The notes: generated from the sequence alone by a model not told the origin. DNA of 32,252 bases from a virus (IMGVR_UViG_3300008448_000371:1-32252), one strand, 5' to 3'. Shown: positions 1 through 9,557, counted from the first letter of the stretch. Numbers and translations are program-made.

Positions 1-1
1 A

Positions 2-1915
2 GACGCTTTGTGCTTTTGCTTATTTGATTATTCACATAGAGCAGGCAGAGCAGATCAAGTCCTAAATAATAAGAAACAAGACTTCTGGTGTAAGTTTCAA
101 TTCCAAATAAATGGTTTGGATTACTTTATAGAAAAAGCAGCTCAGAAGTATGCAAAAGGTCCTTTAGCTGGTAAACTGCGAGTTGATATAAATTTTTGGT
201 ATGTGAATGCGGAAGGTGAAACAGTCAGCTTGAATGGAGAGCAGCGCAAAGATACAAACCGAATTATACAAACCTATGTAGGTAGCTTTGATGACTTTAT
301 TTTAACAGCCTTATCTCTACAAGGTAATAATTCAAACTTTATAGAAAAGACACAAGGTGAGCGAAAAGATTTATTAGCAAACTTCTTAGACTTGAAAGTT
401 TTTGACTTATTAACAGAGCTAGCAGCAAAGGAGATAAAAACAACAACAGTTTTGTTAGAGGAATACCAAAAGCAGGATTTTGACCAAAAGCTAGGTGACG
501 CAGAACGATCGATTGACCAGCTAAACAACCAGTACAAAAACGTACAGGAGCTTTACAATAAGACTGAAGCAGAGACAGCTGATTTAAACAATAAAATGGT
601 TGAATTGGCAGCCAAACTACGACCAAACGAAGCAGGTGGTTTAGTTTTAGATACCTTGGAGAAAAATGCTCAAAACCTACAAAGTAAACTGGTAGCTCAA
701 AGAAAACAAGTTGAAACACTTGAAAGCAGTACAAAATCCATTAGGGATGAAATAGTGAATTGTTCTTCGTTTTTGAGTGGAAAGGATATTGAAGGAATAC
801 AAGACACTTATAAGTTTTATACAAATAAGTTAGATGCAAAAAAGGAATTAGACAACACTTTAGCTCACTACAAAATAACAATCGGAACAAAGTTAGATAA
901 GCTTAAAAAGCTAGAAACTCACGAATATGATCCAAACTGTAAGTATTGTACATCTAATGCATTTGTAAAGGATGCTATAGCAACTAAAGAGGAGTTGGAA
1001 GATGATAAGAAGGCGGTAGCAGATTTTCTTGCAAAAAAGAAAGAAGTTGATGATTACATTGAGCAAGCTGCTTGGGTTGTAAAAGAGTATAATGAAATAA
1101 CAAAAGTTATTGATCTGGCTCAAAAACTAAAAAGAGACCTACAATTAGAGGAATCAAGATTAGCAACTACACAGTCTCAATTAGAGGTTTTAACACGTGA
1201 AATTGAGCAGAATCAAGCAAACATTGACCTTTATCATAAAAACATAGAGACTATCCATTTTAACGAAAAAACACAGGAGACCATCAATCTAACAAAGAGG
1301 TCCTTAGATGCTAAGCGTTTTGACCTAACCAAATACAGCAAACAACTGCAGGATATTCATGGCAAGATAAAGGTAGCTGAGGTAGTTATAGAAGAGTGTA
1401 ATGCAAACATAATCCACATGCAGCAACTAAGTGATAAACAAGTTGCTTATGATTATTATCAAAAGGCTGTTGGACGAGATGGTATTCCTTATATTTTAAT
1501 AAGCAAGGCAATTCCATTCATTCAAAATTATGTTAATAACATATTAACACAAGTTGTTGACTTCACTATAGAAATAGAAACAGATGGAAAGAATATTAAC
1601 GTATTCATAGTATATGATGGGAATAAGTGGCCATTAGAGTTGGCATCTGGTATGGAAAGGTTTGTATCAGCCTTAGCTATAAGAGTGGCGTTGATTAAGA
1701 TAACTAACCTACCAAAGCCAGACTTTATAGCTATAGATGAAGGCTTGGGTGTATTAGATAGTAGTAACTTAAACTCTATGCATATGTTCTTTAATTACTT
1801 AAAAGATGTGTTTAAGTTTACTTTAGTAATTAGCCATATTGATGTTGTGAGAGACATGATGGACACAATCCTATCAATAGATAGGAAAGATGATTTTAGC
1901 TATATTAACTACTAG
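2..1915 (+). CDS. 46: Recombination endonuclease subunit gp46-like (SbcC/Rad50 family), 5' truncated
   Basis: SMC-type ATPase subunit of the T4 gp46-gp47 (Rad50-Mre11-like) nuclease, which resects DNA ends for recombination-dependent replication. The frame is open from base 2 and begins DALCFCLFD, the helix that normally follows the Walker A lysine, so the P-loop lies just off the window; the TTG at base 8 is not a real start. A long coiled coil carries a zinc hook CKYC at bases 938-949. The C-terminal half has an ABC signature LASGMERF at 1640-1663, Walker B (FIAIDEGLGVLD) at about 1724-1759 and an H-loop LVISHID at 1822-1842. LASGMERF in place of LSGGQ is usual for phage gp46. The gp47 partner is not in the window and would be expected upstream. 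The family call is firm; the phage gene number is by analogy. Confidence 0.9.
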   Translation, partial: DALCFCLFDYSHRAGRADQVLNNKKQDFWCKFQFQINGLDYFIEKAAQKYAKGPLAGKLRVDINFWYVNAEGETVSLNGEQRKDTNRIIQTYVGSFDDFILTALSLQGNNSNFIEKTQGERKDLLANFLDLKVFDLLTELAAKEIKTTTVLLEEYQKQDFDQKLGDAERSIDQLNNQYKNVQELYNKTEAETADLNNKMVELAAKLRPNEAGGLVLDTLEKNAQNLQSKLVAQRKQVETLESSTKSIRDEIVNCSSFLSGKDIEGIQDTYKFYTNKLDAKKELDNTLAHYKITIGTKLDKLKKLETHEYDPNCKYCTSNAFVKDAIATKEELEDDKKAVADFLAKKKEVDDYIEQAAWVVKEYNEITKVIDLAQKLKRDLQLEESRLATTQSQLEVLTREIEQNQANIDLYHKNIETIHFNEKTQETINLTKRSLDAKRFDLTKYSKQLQDIHGKIKVAEVVIEECNANIIHMQQLSDKQVAYDYYQKAVGRDGIPYILISKAIPFIQNYVNNILTQVVDFTIEIETDGKNINVFIVYDGNKWPLELASGMERFVSALAIRVALIKITNLPKPDFIAIDEGLGVLDSSNLNSMHMFFNYLKDVFKFTLVISHIDVVRDMMDTILSIDRKDDFSYINY

Positions 1916-1919
1916 CTAC

Positions 1920-1928
1920 TATTTATTA
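1920..1928 (+). promoter_or_regulatory. Variant late-promoter-like motif TATTTATTA
   Basis: A one-base departure from the TATTTATA(A/T) box found elsewhere. It sits just after the gp46 stop and 12 bases before the ATG at 1941. Weaker than the other copies because of the mismatch. Confidence 0.4.
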
Positions 1929-1940
1929 TAAAAGCATAGC

Positions 1941-4900
1941 ATGTCGGTAAATCCTTACAGATCAAGATTATTAAAATACTATTATTTAGAAAACTTTCCA
2001 GTTGTAGACACAAGTTCAAACTCTCCACAATACTTCAACATAGTTGATTTTCCTGAAGAAGTAGGTGGAGGTAAAAACTTGGTAGTCTTCTTAGGAAATA
2101 GCCAAGGTTTAGCAACAGGTTACTCTATAGACGCTGAGGTTGTAGACGCTGATGGACAGCCTATATACTACGAATTCAGTACTTTAACTGATCGATTTGG
2201 AAACCGCTACCTAAGTTTTGACATATACGACAACACTGCACCAGGATTAGCAACTTTGTATTTAGTGGGTGTAACCAACAACGCACCAGTAGTAGAAGGA
2301 AAGTATAATGTAATCTGGTCAAGACAGTTTGTAGTAACGCCATACAAAAGAAACGACGCTGACTTAGTATTCGACACACCAGCCTTAGTTGAGGTGGATC
2401 AGGTAATACTTCCATATGCTTACCGCTCATCCTCAATAGCTACAATCCCTACAGCCAATGCTACATCAAGCACATTATCTTTAACACAAGCAAACTTTTC
2501 AGGATTTGATAAACTGGAAGCGGACGATTTAGGAATCTTAGATAGTGCAATACAGCCAATAGCAGTAAGTGCATCAGCCAACTCAACAACAATAAATTCA
2601 GTTAATACAACATTCCGTTCACTACAATCAGACATTGAAAGTGGCTTTAAAATAGGTACATGGAGCAAATATAATACAATTTTATCAGCCTCATCACCAA
2701 TCTTTAATTCTGGATTTATTGGAGCTACGTTGGAACTTGATGTGAGTAGAGGAATAAACTCATTTACGTTTACACCTGCAACAGCTTCTAATTTTAGTGG
2801 ATCTTTGTTAAATACCTTAGACAACTTTCAAGCAGTGGTTGTTGATGTATTGGATTCAAATAGAGTATTAATTAACAAAAAAATGCAAATCAGTGGTGTG
2901 GTGAATAGAGGAGGTGGTAGATTTGCAACAAGTGCTCACACTATAGAATCTGCACGAGGCTTTACAGGCAGCTTTCAATATAGACCAAACAGTTTGTTCT
3001 ACGTTACAAGCTCAGCAATATCATCAAGTTACCTGCAATTTACATTTAGAGACTTGAGACCTATTGGAGGTCAGGTTAACAGCATAAAAACATACTACAG
3101 GCTATCAGATAGCTCAACAGATTTTAAATTGTTAAGTGATCAGTTGGTTAAGCCTATCGAACTGCTGGTAGATCCAAACTATCCAAACCAGACGGGTTAT
3201 GGGTTGGGAATATCAGATTACAGATTGGTGGGTCATTTTACAACACAAAGCATTTTAGACCTTTACTGGTTGTTTGGACAAGATACTCCAACAGATACGG
3301 TTGAGTACAACACAGGTTCTATAGTTTACTCACAACCTCAAATAGATAGTGTTAGACTACAATCAAATACTGCAAGCTTTGATCTATTTTACACAAAAGA
3401 CTATCAAACCTATATAAAAGGTCAAACATATACAATCAGCTTTGAAACTACGATTGATGTCGATACAGAGCTGGAAGTCTATATGTCAAGTGAAGCTACA
3501 AAACCTAGCATAACTTCACGTCAAACAGCCCCAATTGCCTTTTTTGACGATCAACAACTAAACAAAACTAGAACTGGAGAACCTTACTCTAGATTTGGAA
3601 AGTTTTTAGGTAAAATAAAAAATTTAGAAAGATCTACAAAATACTTTGGACGAGTTGGTTTCGACTTCATTCCTGATGAGGATGGGTTAGGTAGACCAGT
3701 TTTTAGGTTAGTTTCTAAAAGTGGAACTCGAAATGCATACCTATCACGAATAAGCATTACGCCAACAACCTTGGCAGGCTTTACTCCAGATCTTGTGCAA
3801 TTTGCACTTCCGGTGGAATCTGATATACTATCTCAAGTAATGTCTCAAAGTATAGATTTGAAGTTTACATACCACGATTATACAGGAAGGCAATCAGAAT
3901 ATGAAACATACATATCTGATGTAAGATTAAACTTTCAGAACACGGCTGTTGGATTTGGCTGCAGTGCAGAAAGACTTGGTTGGACTTTTGGATTTCCATA
4001 TTATGCACAAGCAATATCAGGTGCAACATTCTTCTCTGCTAATCTATTAGGCTTTGGCTACCCATTAGTAAGTCAATCAGCTTATGGTGCAGCATCGAGA
4101 GTGTCACCGAGTGGTGTACCACATACAAGAAGTTTTTGGCCTCTTCCATTTTATAGCACTCAACCAGGTGATACTGGAAGCAACCAACGACTAGATTATG
4201 CTAGAGCGTTGGGAGTAGAATCTTTTGCATTAGGCTTAGGCACAATCTATTCTAGCTTTTGGAATACAAGAGTTCCAGTTTTACCAGGCACACACTCAAT
4301 AACACCTCAATCAATAACATACACATCTGTTTTATCAGATAATATACAGGGTGATGCTGCACAAGGAAGAATTACTTCAAGTTGGGTTTGGACAGATCCT
4401 TTCTACTTAAACTATAGTTATACAGGTAGCACCAACGTCCAATACGTTAATGCTTTCTTAAACCACGGATATCGTGGCTACGACTCTTCTAGTATTACAA
4501 ACATAAGGTTTCCAGAAAAAGGGTTAATAGGGATTACAAGAGCGGATGTATCTAATAGCTACGCCTCTCATAGTCGCAACTTAGGATCTGGAGCTGCCAA
4601 CATTAGGAATAAGACAGAAGCTTTAAAGAAGAGAAGGTTGATGTGGCCTGTAAATGGTCCATACTCAGCAAGCTACTTTACCGAAAATGGTGGATTATAC
4701 AATGTTAAGTTTACAATTGCTAGATCAGGCTCTTACTCACCTGATACTGGAAGCTACTTATCTGTTTACATATTTAATGCAAACGCAACTCTAACAACGG
4801 CAAGTGCTGACTTAACTGAAGGCTATACTGGACAGATTCCACCAAGTCAAAATGTAGTTAAGATAGGACATCTTTATAAAGAAAATGGTGTAGTATCTCC

Positions 4901-5132
4901 AGCCATATCTTGGTACAACGAGTATGAAAATACTTTTTATGATAGATACGATGTAAATTTAGTTCAATGGGGAACACCAGCACAACTAGTATTTGATCCA
5001 GGATTCACAGGAAGTATTAATCCCAACTTTTCAACATCGTTTGGATGTTTTATTACTGATGTTTCGTTTTGCAAAATAGGTGTGGTGACCGATCCACAAT
5101 ACATTAAACCACCAAACTTTAGAGAGGTATGA
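1941..5132 (+). CDS. Large putative virion structural protein (1063 aa)
   Basis: Not recognised as a named T4 protein. The sequence is rich in Ser, Thr, Tyr, Asn and Gly, with alternating hydrophobic residues typical of beta-structured tail or fibre proteins, and it has no enzymatic motif that I can see. Residues about 30-135 read like one beta-sandwich (Ig-like) module: hydrophobic strands alternate with turns such as VDADGQP and NTAPGL. There is no signal peptide or membrane segment. The start at 1941 is the first ATG after the gp46 stop, follows a late-motif variant by 12 bases, and gives MSVNPYRSRLLKYYYLENFP. Its end overlaps the next gene by four bases (ATGA), so the two are probably translated together. 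It may be a baseplate or tail-fibre component or a decoration protein; the exact role is unknown. Confidence 0.6.
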   Translation: MSVNPYRSRLLKYYYLENFPVVDTSSNSPQYFNIVDFPEEVGGGKNLVVFLGNSQGLATGYSIDAEVVDADGQPIYYEFSTLTDRFGNRYLSFDIYDNTAPGLATLYLVGVTNNAPVVEGKYNVIWSRQFVVTPYKRNDADLVFDTPALVEVDQVILPYAYRSSSIATIPTANATSSTLSLTQANFSGFDKLEADDLGILDSAIQPIAVSASANSTTINSVNTTFRSLQSDIESGFKIGTWSKYNTILSASSPIFNSGFIGATLELDVSRGINSFTFTPATASNFSGSLLNTLDNFQAVVVDVLDSNRVLINKKMQISGVVNRGGGRFATSAHTIESARGFTGSFQYRPNSLFYVTSSAISSSYLQFTFRDLRPIGGQVNSIKTYYRLSDSSTDFKLLSDQLVKPIELLVDPNYPNQTGYGLGISDYRLVGHFTTQSILDLYWLFGQDTPTDTVEYNTGSIVYSQPQIDSVRLQSNTASFDLFYTKDYQTYIKGQTYTISFETTIDVDTELEVYMSSEATKPSITSRQTAPIAFFDDQQLNKTRTGEPYSRFGKFLGKIKNLERSTKYFGRVGFDFIPDEDGLGRPVFRLVSKSGTRNAYLSRISITPTTLAGFTPDLVQFALPVESDILSQVMSQSIDLKFTYHDYTGRQSEYETYISDVRLNFQNTAVGFGCSAERLGWTFGFPYYAQAISGATFFSANLLGFGYPLVSQSAYGAASRVSPSGVPHTRSFWPLPFYSTQPGDTGSNQRLDYARALGVESFALGLGTIYSSFWNTRVPVLPGTHSITPQSITYTSVLSDNIQGDAAQGRITSSWVWTDPFYLNYSYTGSTNVQYVNAFLNHGYRGYDSSSITNIRFPEKGLIGITRADVSNSYASHSRNLGSGAANIRNKTEALKKRRLMWPVNGPYSASYFTENGGLYNVKFTIARSGSYSPDTGSYLSVYIFNANATLTTASADLTEGYTGQIPPSQNVVKIGHLYKENGVVSPAISWYNEYENTFYDRYDVNLVQWGTPAQLVFDPGFTGSINPNFSTSFGCFITDVSFCKIGVVTDPQYIKPPNFREV

Positions 5133-5644
5133 TATCTAATAGTAGAATAAGGAGTGTTAAATCACCAATACAGCCAATATCTCTATTCACGAGTAATCCA
5201 TATATGGAAAAGGTGTTTATTAAAAACATCTATCAAAGATGGGGTGGTGAGAGTATTGAGCAAATAAAACAAAAAGAAGAAGATAATCCATATACTTTAC
5301 GTATAGGATTACCACACCTTGATGAACAATTAAAACACGACAACATATTTTTTATACAAAGTTATCTCAGCTATAACCCAATTACAAAGGATGTTGAAAA
5401 AAGAGAAATAATTCCGTACAGAAATGTAGAAAAGGTGTATATTGGACAATCTGCAAGTGAAGTTGAATACAAGGATGCCAAGCTATTAGTAGCGGGAAAA
5501 GTTGTTGCAGATGACTATGCTTTTTTAGGTGAATCTAATTCTTTAAAATTAACTATTCAAGATCTTTTAAACAAAATTCAAAAACTTGAAGAAGAGGTAA
5601 GAAGATTAAAGCATCAACACCAAAACGAAACTATTTATAAGTAA
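5129..5644 (+). CDS. Hypothetical protein with C-terminal coiled coil, coupled to the large virion gene
   Basis: A 171-residue protein of unknown function. Its start codon overlaps the stop of the upstream 1063-residue gene (ATGA), which suggests translational coupling and a shared structure. The middle is a mixed alpha/beta segment. Residues about 125-165 run through VVADDYAFLGES into a heptad-like helix ending NKIQKLEEEVRRLKHQ, similar in style to the trimer-forming ends of phage fibre or chaperone proteins. A GAGAGG-like stretch precedes the ATG but is only one base away, so it is probably coding coincidence. The last codons contain the TATTTATAA motif that serves the next gene. A tail-fibre accessory protein is the likeliest role, by inference. 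Confidence 0.55.
   Translation: MISNSRIRSVKSPIQPISLFTSNPYMEKVFIKNIYQRWGGESIEQIKQKEEDNPYTLRIGLPHLDEQLKHDNIFFIQSYLSYNPITKDVEKREIIPYRNVEKVYIGQSASEVEYKDAKLLVAGKVVADDYAFLGESNSLKLTIQDLLNKIQKLEEEVRRLKHQHQNETIYK
5632..5640 (+). promoter_or_regulatory. Late-promoter-like motif TATTTATAA
   Basis: A perfect copy of the motif, overlapping the last codons of the upstream gene and 16 bases before the ATG at 5657. Matches T4 late TATAAATA at 6 of 8 positions. Confidence 0.55.
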
Positions 5645-5656
5645 CAAAACCTTTGT

Positions 5657-8071
5657 ATGAATTTATTAGCAAAATATTTAGTAGAGTCTATTTTAAAAGA
5701 GGAGGAAAGCGGCATTACCGTATTAATGCCTGGTGGATTTAAACCACCACACGGAGGCCACTTAGAACTAGCTAAAAGATATGCAGATCTTCCACAAGTA
5801 TCAGAAGTTCAAATATTAATAGGACCTGCAACTAGAGACGGAATTACAAGAGACCAGTCTCTAAAGATATGGAAGCTGTTATTAGCAGGAGCACCAAACA
5901 TAAAAGTGATACCAGTGCTAGAAGATAATCCACTACTGGCTGCATACAAGTTTATTGAAAAGGCTGAACCAGGTGTTTATGCTTTAGCATCATCCAACAA
6001 AGGTGGTGATTATGAAAGAGTAAAAAAGTTTGTTGAGGGACACAGCGAGTCAGGAAAATACCATAGAGCTGGTGTTGATGTGGTAGAGTTACCTGTAGAT
6101 GTAGCTCCACTACCATATGCAAATCGTTCACCAAAAGCTGAGAAATACGTCCCAGGCAAAAGTGAAAATGGTAAAGGTGTAAGTGCTTCTATTTTAAGAA
6201 AGGATTTGGCTAACAAAGACTTTGACGCATTTAAAACAAATTATCCAAATGTTCCTTCTGAGCAGGTGCTTAAAAGCATTTACAATATTTTAACAAAAGA
6301 GATAAACGAAAGTAAGCTACGTGCATTTGACTTTGATGATACGCTAGTAAAAACAAATGCTAAGGTTTACGTAACAAAGAAAATTACAGGACGAAAGTTA
6401 GTATTGACTCCAGGCGAATACGCTGTTTATAAGCCTGATGAAGGAGATACTTTTGACTTTAGTGATTTTGAATCACCAATCAAAAATGCAGTAGAACTAA
6501 AAAAATATACAAACATAATGCGTAAAGTTCTTCAATCACCAGACAGAGATAGAAGAACAGTAGTTTTAACAGCTAGAGCTAATCCATCAGTTGTATATGA
6601 CTTTTTGATGAAGTTAGGCATTCGAGTACCCGTTATAGCAGTGGGTAGCTCTGATCCAATGAAAAAAGCTGAGTGGATAGAAAAGCAGATCAAGGATGGT
6701 TATGATGATATTTATTTCTTAGATGATTCGGAGAAAAATATTAGAGCTGTTGAGACTTTGAAGACAAAGTATCCTAACGTTAAATTAAAAACTCAATTAG
6801 TACCTAGAGAAGAACCAATGAATGAAAATAAAATAATAACTGAAGGTGGAGCAGCTGGACACTTAGCACATCCATACGAGGATTATGACCTAACATTTGC
6901 TGATGTTGTAGCAATGATACAAGCTGCGTTAAGTGGAAAAATTGAATCAGCTCAAGAGAAGCTAGATGGACAAAATCTAATGGTAACCTACAAAGATGGT
7001 CAAGTTAGAGCAGCAAGAAATAAAGGTCAGGTTAAGAATATGGGTGCAAACTCACTAACAACGAAACAAATAGCTGATATGTTTGCTGGTAGAGGTCCTA
7101 TCCGCAACGCATTTGTAGAAGCAATGGCTGACCTAGAGGAAGCTATTAACAAGCTAACACCTGCACAAAAAGAAAAGTTTTTTGAGAATGGGAAAAAGTT
7201 TTTAAACTTGGAAGTACTATATCCAGAAACAGCAAATGTAGTTCCTTACGGAGCAGCACAATTAAGGTTGCATCACATTAAAGAATATGATGAAGCTGGA
7301 AATGTTGTAGGAGAGGATATTGAGAGTGCTAAGCGTTTAGAAGGTGCATTAAGACAAGTAGAAGCACAAAACCAAAAAACTTACGAGATAAGAATAACAG
7401 ACCCTTTAACAATAAAGAAATCATCTGATTACAAGCAACAAAGAGATGAGTTGGTTGGAATGTTAAAAGATGTAATGAAAAATTACGGCTTAAAAACTGG
7501 AGACAAGATGAGTCTTTATTTTGAGAAGTGGTGGCGCAACTATATAACCCAAACAGCTAAACAATATAACTACGACATACCAGCAAACGTATTACAACAG
7601 CTTATCAATAGATGGGCATTTGATATGAAAGATGTGAATATTAAAACAATTCGCGATGGTATTGACAACGAAGAATTTAAAAATTGGGTAGCAACTTTTG
7701 ATAAGACAGAAGTTTTAAAACAACGAAAAATAGCAACAAGACCAATTGAAAATTTATTTTTAAAACTTGGTGTATACACTCTAAAAAATATTGAAAACCT
7801 TGTGGCTTTAAATCCAAACGATAGTGTTCGTAAAATGAGAAAAGATTTGAAAGACAGTATTGCAAAGATTAAAGCGACGGCAAATGACCCACAATCTGGT
7901 GATGTAGCAATGCAATTCTTAAAACGTGAATTAGAGCGTTTAAAAGACATTGGTGGATTTGATGCAATATTACCTACAGAAGGACTTGTTTACAAGTACA
8001 ATGGAAAGCTTTACAAATTAACAGGAGCATTTGCACCGGTAAATCAAATATTAGGATATTTAAAATTTTAA
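5657..8071 (+). CDS. Three-domain protein: HxGH nucleotidylyltransferase, HAD phosphatase, KxDG ligase-like nucleotidyltransferase
   Basis: An 804-residue multidomain enzyme. Residues 20-205 form a cytidylyltransferase/NMNAT-like domain with GGFKPPHGGH (His32, His35) and a distal VSASILR matching the family's SxTxxR-type motif at 175-181. Residues 219-385 form a HAD phosphatase: DFDDT at 225-229, LTAR at 304-307, Lys336/337 and LDD at 355-357. Residues 397-804 contain EKLDGQN (Lys435), RAARNKG at 451-457 and FLNLEVLY (Glu519), the motif I and III pattern of covalent ATP-dependent RNA/DNA ligases. Phage proteins combining such domains are, as I recall, known in marine T4-like phages but lack an assigned role. 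Both linkers carry potential prohead-protease sites (INE|S at 218, ITE|G at 396), and the N terminus has a helix ending LKE at residue 15. RNA repair or NAD metabolism are possibilities. The domain calls are good; the substrate is unknown. Confidence 0.75.
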   Translation: MNLLAKYLVESILKEEESGITVLMPGGFKPPHGGHLELAKRYADLPQVSEVQILIGPATRDGITRDQSLKIWKLLLAGAPNIKVIPVLEDNPLLAAYKFIEKAEPGVYALASSNKGGDYERVKKFVEGHSESGKYHRAGVDVVELPVDVAPLPYANRSPKAEKYVPGKSENGKGVSASILRKDLANKDFDAFKTNYPNVPSEQVLKSIYNILTKEINESKLRAFDFDDTLVKTNAKVYVTKKITGRKLVLTPGEYAVYKPDEGDTFDFSDFESPIKNAVELKKYTNIMRKVLQSPDRDRRTVVLTARANPSVVYDFLMKLGIRVPVIAVGSSDPMKKAEWIEKQIKDGYDDIYFLDDSEKNIRAVETLKTKYPNVKLKTQLVPREEPMNENKIITEGGAAGHLAHPYEDYDLTFADVVAMIQAALSGKIESAQEKLDGQNLMVTYKDGQVRAARNKGQVKNMGANSLTTKQIADMFAGRGPIRNAFVEAMADLEEAINKLTPAQKEKFFENGKKFLNLEVLYPETANVVPYGAAQLRLHHIKEYDEAGNVVGEDIESAKRLEGALRQVEAQNQKTYEIRITDPLTIKKSSDYKQQRDELVGMLKDVMKNYGLKTGDKMSLYFEKWWRNYITQTAKQYNYDIPANVLQQLINRWAFDMKDVNIKTIRDGIDNEEFKNWVATFDKTEVLKQRKIATRPIENLFLKLGVYTLKNIENLVALNPNDSVRKMRKDLKDSIAKIKATANDPQSGDVAMQFLKRELERLKDIGGFDAILPTEGLVYKYNGKLYKLTGAFAPVNQILGYLKF

Positions 8072-8074
8072 AAA

Positions 8075-8389
8075 ATGGCAAGAATAAAATTAAAAAATCT
8101 AGTTCAACTAGATGAAAAAAAGCAAGCGATAGCAACATCTGAAAAAACAAACATCACTCTACACTTTGATGATGGATTCAAACAAGTAGGTGAAAATGGA
8201 ACACCAGAGCTTAACTTTGTTATAAGTATGAGTAGTGTGGGAGGTAAGGAGTATTTCAGAGAGGTTGGAGATAAAGAAGAAGCTCAAAGAATGCTTGAAG
8301 CAATTCGCTTGGAGTTCAGAAGAGCCTTACGTAAGTTTGACAAGAGAGTTGCACACGTAGTGGATAAATATAAATTACATACACGCTAA
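8075..8389 (+). CDS. Conserved-looking hypothetical protein (104 aa)
   Basis: Not recognised. It starts three bases after the upstream stop and overlaps the next ATG in TAATG, so it belongs to the same operon. The sequence has a basic N terminus (MARIKLKNLVQ), a central beta-like stretch (residues about 25-60) and a C-terminal charged helix (EEAQRMLEAIRLEFRRALRKFDKRV). It has no Cys, signal peptide or membrane segment. Context among head and tail genes suggests a small virion or assembly protein, but nothing in the sequence proves this. Confidence 0.6.
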   Translation: MARIKLKNLVQLDEKKQAIATSEKTNITLHFDDGFKQVGENGTPELNFVISMSSVGGKEYFREVGDKEEAQRMLEAIRLEFRRALRKFDKRVAHVVDKYKLHTR

Positions 8390-8901
8390 TGGATTATCAT
8401 GTTATGACCTCAAACAAGCACACAGTTCGTAAAGAAGGTGATGTTTGGGAAGAAAATGGAAAAACTTGGACCATAAAAAATGGTATCAAGAAATCAACCG
8501 GAAAACTCGATTCATATAGAAGAGAGTTAATTATGCCAATTGCATGTCCAAAATGCAAATGCGCAATGAAAAGCACAGTACATGAGCCTTTTTGGAAATT
8601 GTACAAGATGTGTCTCAATTGTGTGATTGACATGGAACATGAGATTAGAAAGGCTGGAAAGTGGGAAGAATATGAGCGTAAGAAAATAGAAGCAAACGCC
8701 AATAGCTTTTACAAAGATTTAGAACAATATGTAGAAGAGTTTATAGGCGTTCAATCAGCTGACAGCTTTGTGACTGAGGATGGTGCAAAAGAAAGTTGGA
8801 TAGACAATACAAAACAAAAAGCAGAAGAGATAGGAAAACAAGAACTCGATCAACTGCAAAAAGTAATAACTGATTACACAAACAAAAAGACTGATAAATG
8901 A
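8389..8901 (+). CDS. Zinc-ribbon hypothetical protein (170 aa)
   Basis: Function unknown. Two cysteine pairs, CPKC (Cys53, Cys56; Cys58 follows) and CLNC (Cys75, Cys78), form a likely treble-clef or zinc-ribbon site. It is preceded by a two-stranded region (WTIKNGIKKSTGKLD) and followed by a long charged helix. The layout ACPKC...WKLYKMCLNCVIDMEHE resembles small zinc-binding proteins of marine T4-like phages, as I recall. The start codon overlaps the upstream stop (TAATG) and its stop overlaps the next start (ATGA), so translation is tightly coupled. An internal Met at residue 6 is an alternative start. It could bind nucleic acid or be a structural cofactor. Confidence 0.65.
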   Translation: MDYHVMTSNKHTVRKEGDVWEENGKTWTIKNGIKKSTGKLDSYRRELIMPIACPKCKCAMKSTVHEPFWKLYKMCLNCVIDMEHEIRKAGKWEEYERKKIEANANSFYKDLEQYVEEFIGVQSADSFVTEDGAKESWIDNTKQKAEEIGKQELDQLQKVITDYTNKKTDK

Positions 8902-9557
8902 CAAAATTATCATCAATTCTAAAAGAGGTAGAAAATAAAGCAAATCTTGCAAAGCTAGACCAAGCAATGCAAAGTGGTTTATCTGCAATGGCCAGTGAGT
9001 TTTCTTCACAAAAGGATGCCTTAAAACAAGATGTAGCACAAGCTGATATAGAAATCAACGAATCTGTAACAGCATTAACCATTATAGGTGCATTCCTGGC
9101 AGCTCCAAAATTATTAGAACTTATTGCAAAAGGTTTTGGAAAGCTTATATCTGTGTTTCAATCGATAATTAAGCCAGGCCAAGCAAAAACTGAAGAAGGG
9201 CAGATCGCAGCTGTAGAAGCTATTGTACATTTTACACACAAGTGGCACAAGATGTATATTAAAGGAATAAAGGGCCTACTAAAGATTACAGGATTATTTG
9301 CAAAAGCTGGAATTAAAAAGGAGGTTGATCAACAAAGAGCAGCGGAGTTGGTGTTTTATACTATTGTAGCTGGCCTTGCTGTTTATTCTGGATTTGGAGC
9401 AGTATCAGCGTTCAAATCAGGTCTGGCTAAGGTAGCAGCAGCAGGTGGAACCGCAGCTGGAGATTTTGCTTTAGGATCTTTTGAAGTAGCAATGGCTTCT
9501 ATCAAGAGTGGTGAGCTTAGTGAATTTTTAGGAAAGGTCGGTCTTAAGACAGCTTAG
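8898..9557 (+). CDS. Putative virion or membrane-associated protein with two hydrophobic helices (219 aa)
   Basis: Not recognised by name. The N-terminal ten residues, MTKLSSILKE, resemble the short leader removed from T4 internal head proteins, with a Leu-x-Glu at 8-10, although Val follows where Ala or Gly is usual. Residues 57-80 and 149-172 are hydrophobic enough to be membrane segments, separated by an amphipathic basic stretch (residues about 110-142). The C terminus is Ala/Gly-rich. A packaged protein that inserts into the host membrane during DNA entry would fit, but this is inference only. The ATG overlaps the upstream stop (ATGA). The gene ends just before a late-promoter-like motif. 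Confidence 0.55.
   Translation: MTKLSSILKEVENKANLAKLDQAMQSGLSAMASEFSSQKDALKQDVAQADIEINESVTALTIIGAFLAAPKLLELIAKGFGKLISVFQSIIKPGQAKTEEGQIAAVEAIVHFTHKWHKMYIKGIKGLLKITGLFAKAGIKKEVDQQRAAELVFYTIVAGLAVYSGFGAVSAFKSGLAKVAAAGGTAAGDFALGSFEVAMASIKSGELSEFLGKVGLKTA

Noticed and set aside
8-10. TTG as start of the gp46-like gene
   Set aside because: The frame is open to the window edge and the residues before it continue a Walker A-associated helix.
274-537. Minus-strand open frames throughout the window
   Set aside because: All lie antisense to well-supported genes, have no promoter motif or recognisable domain, and often carry Leu/Phe/Ser-rich antisense composition.
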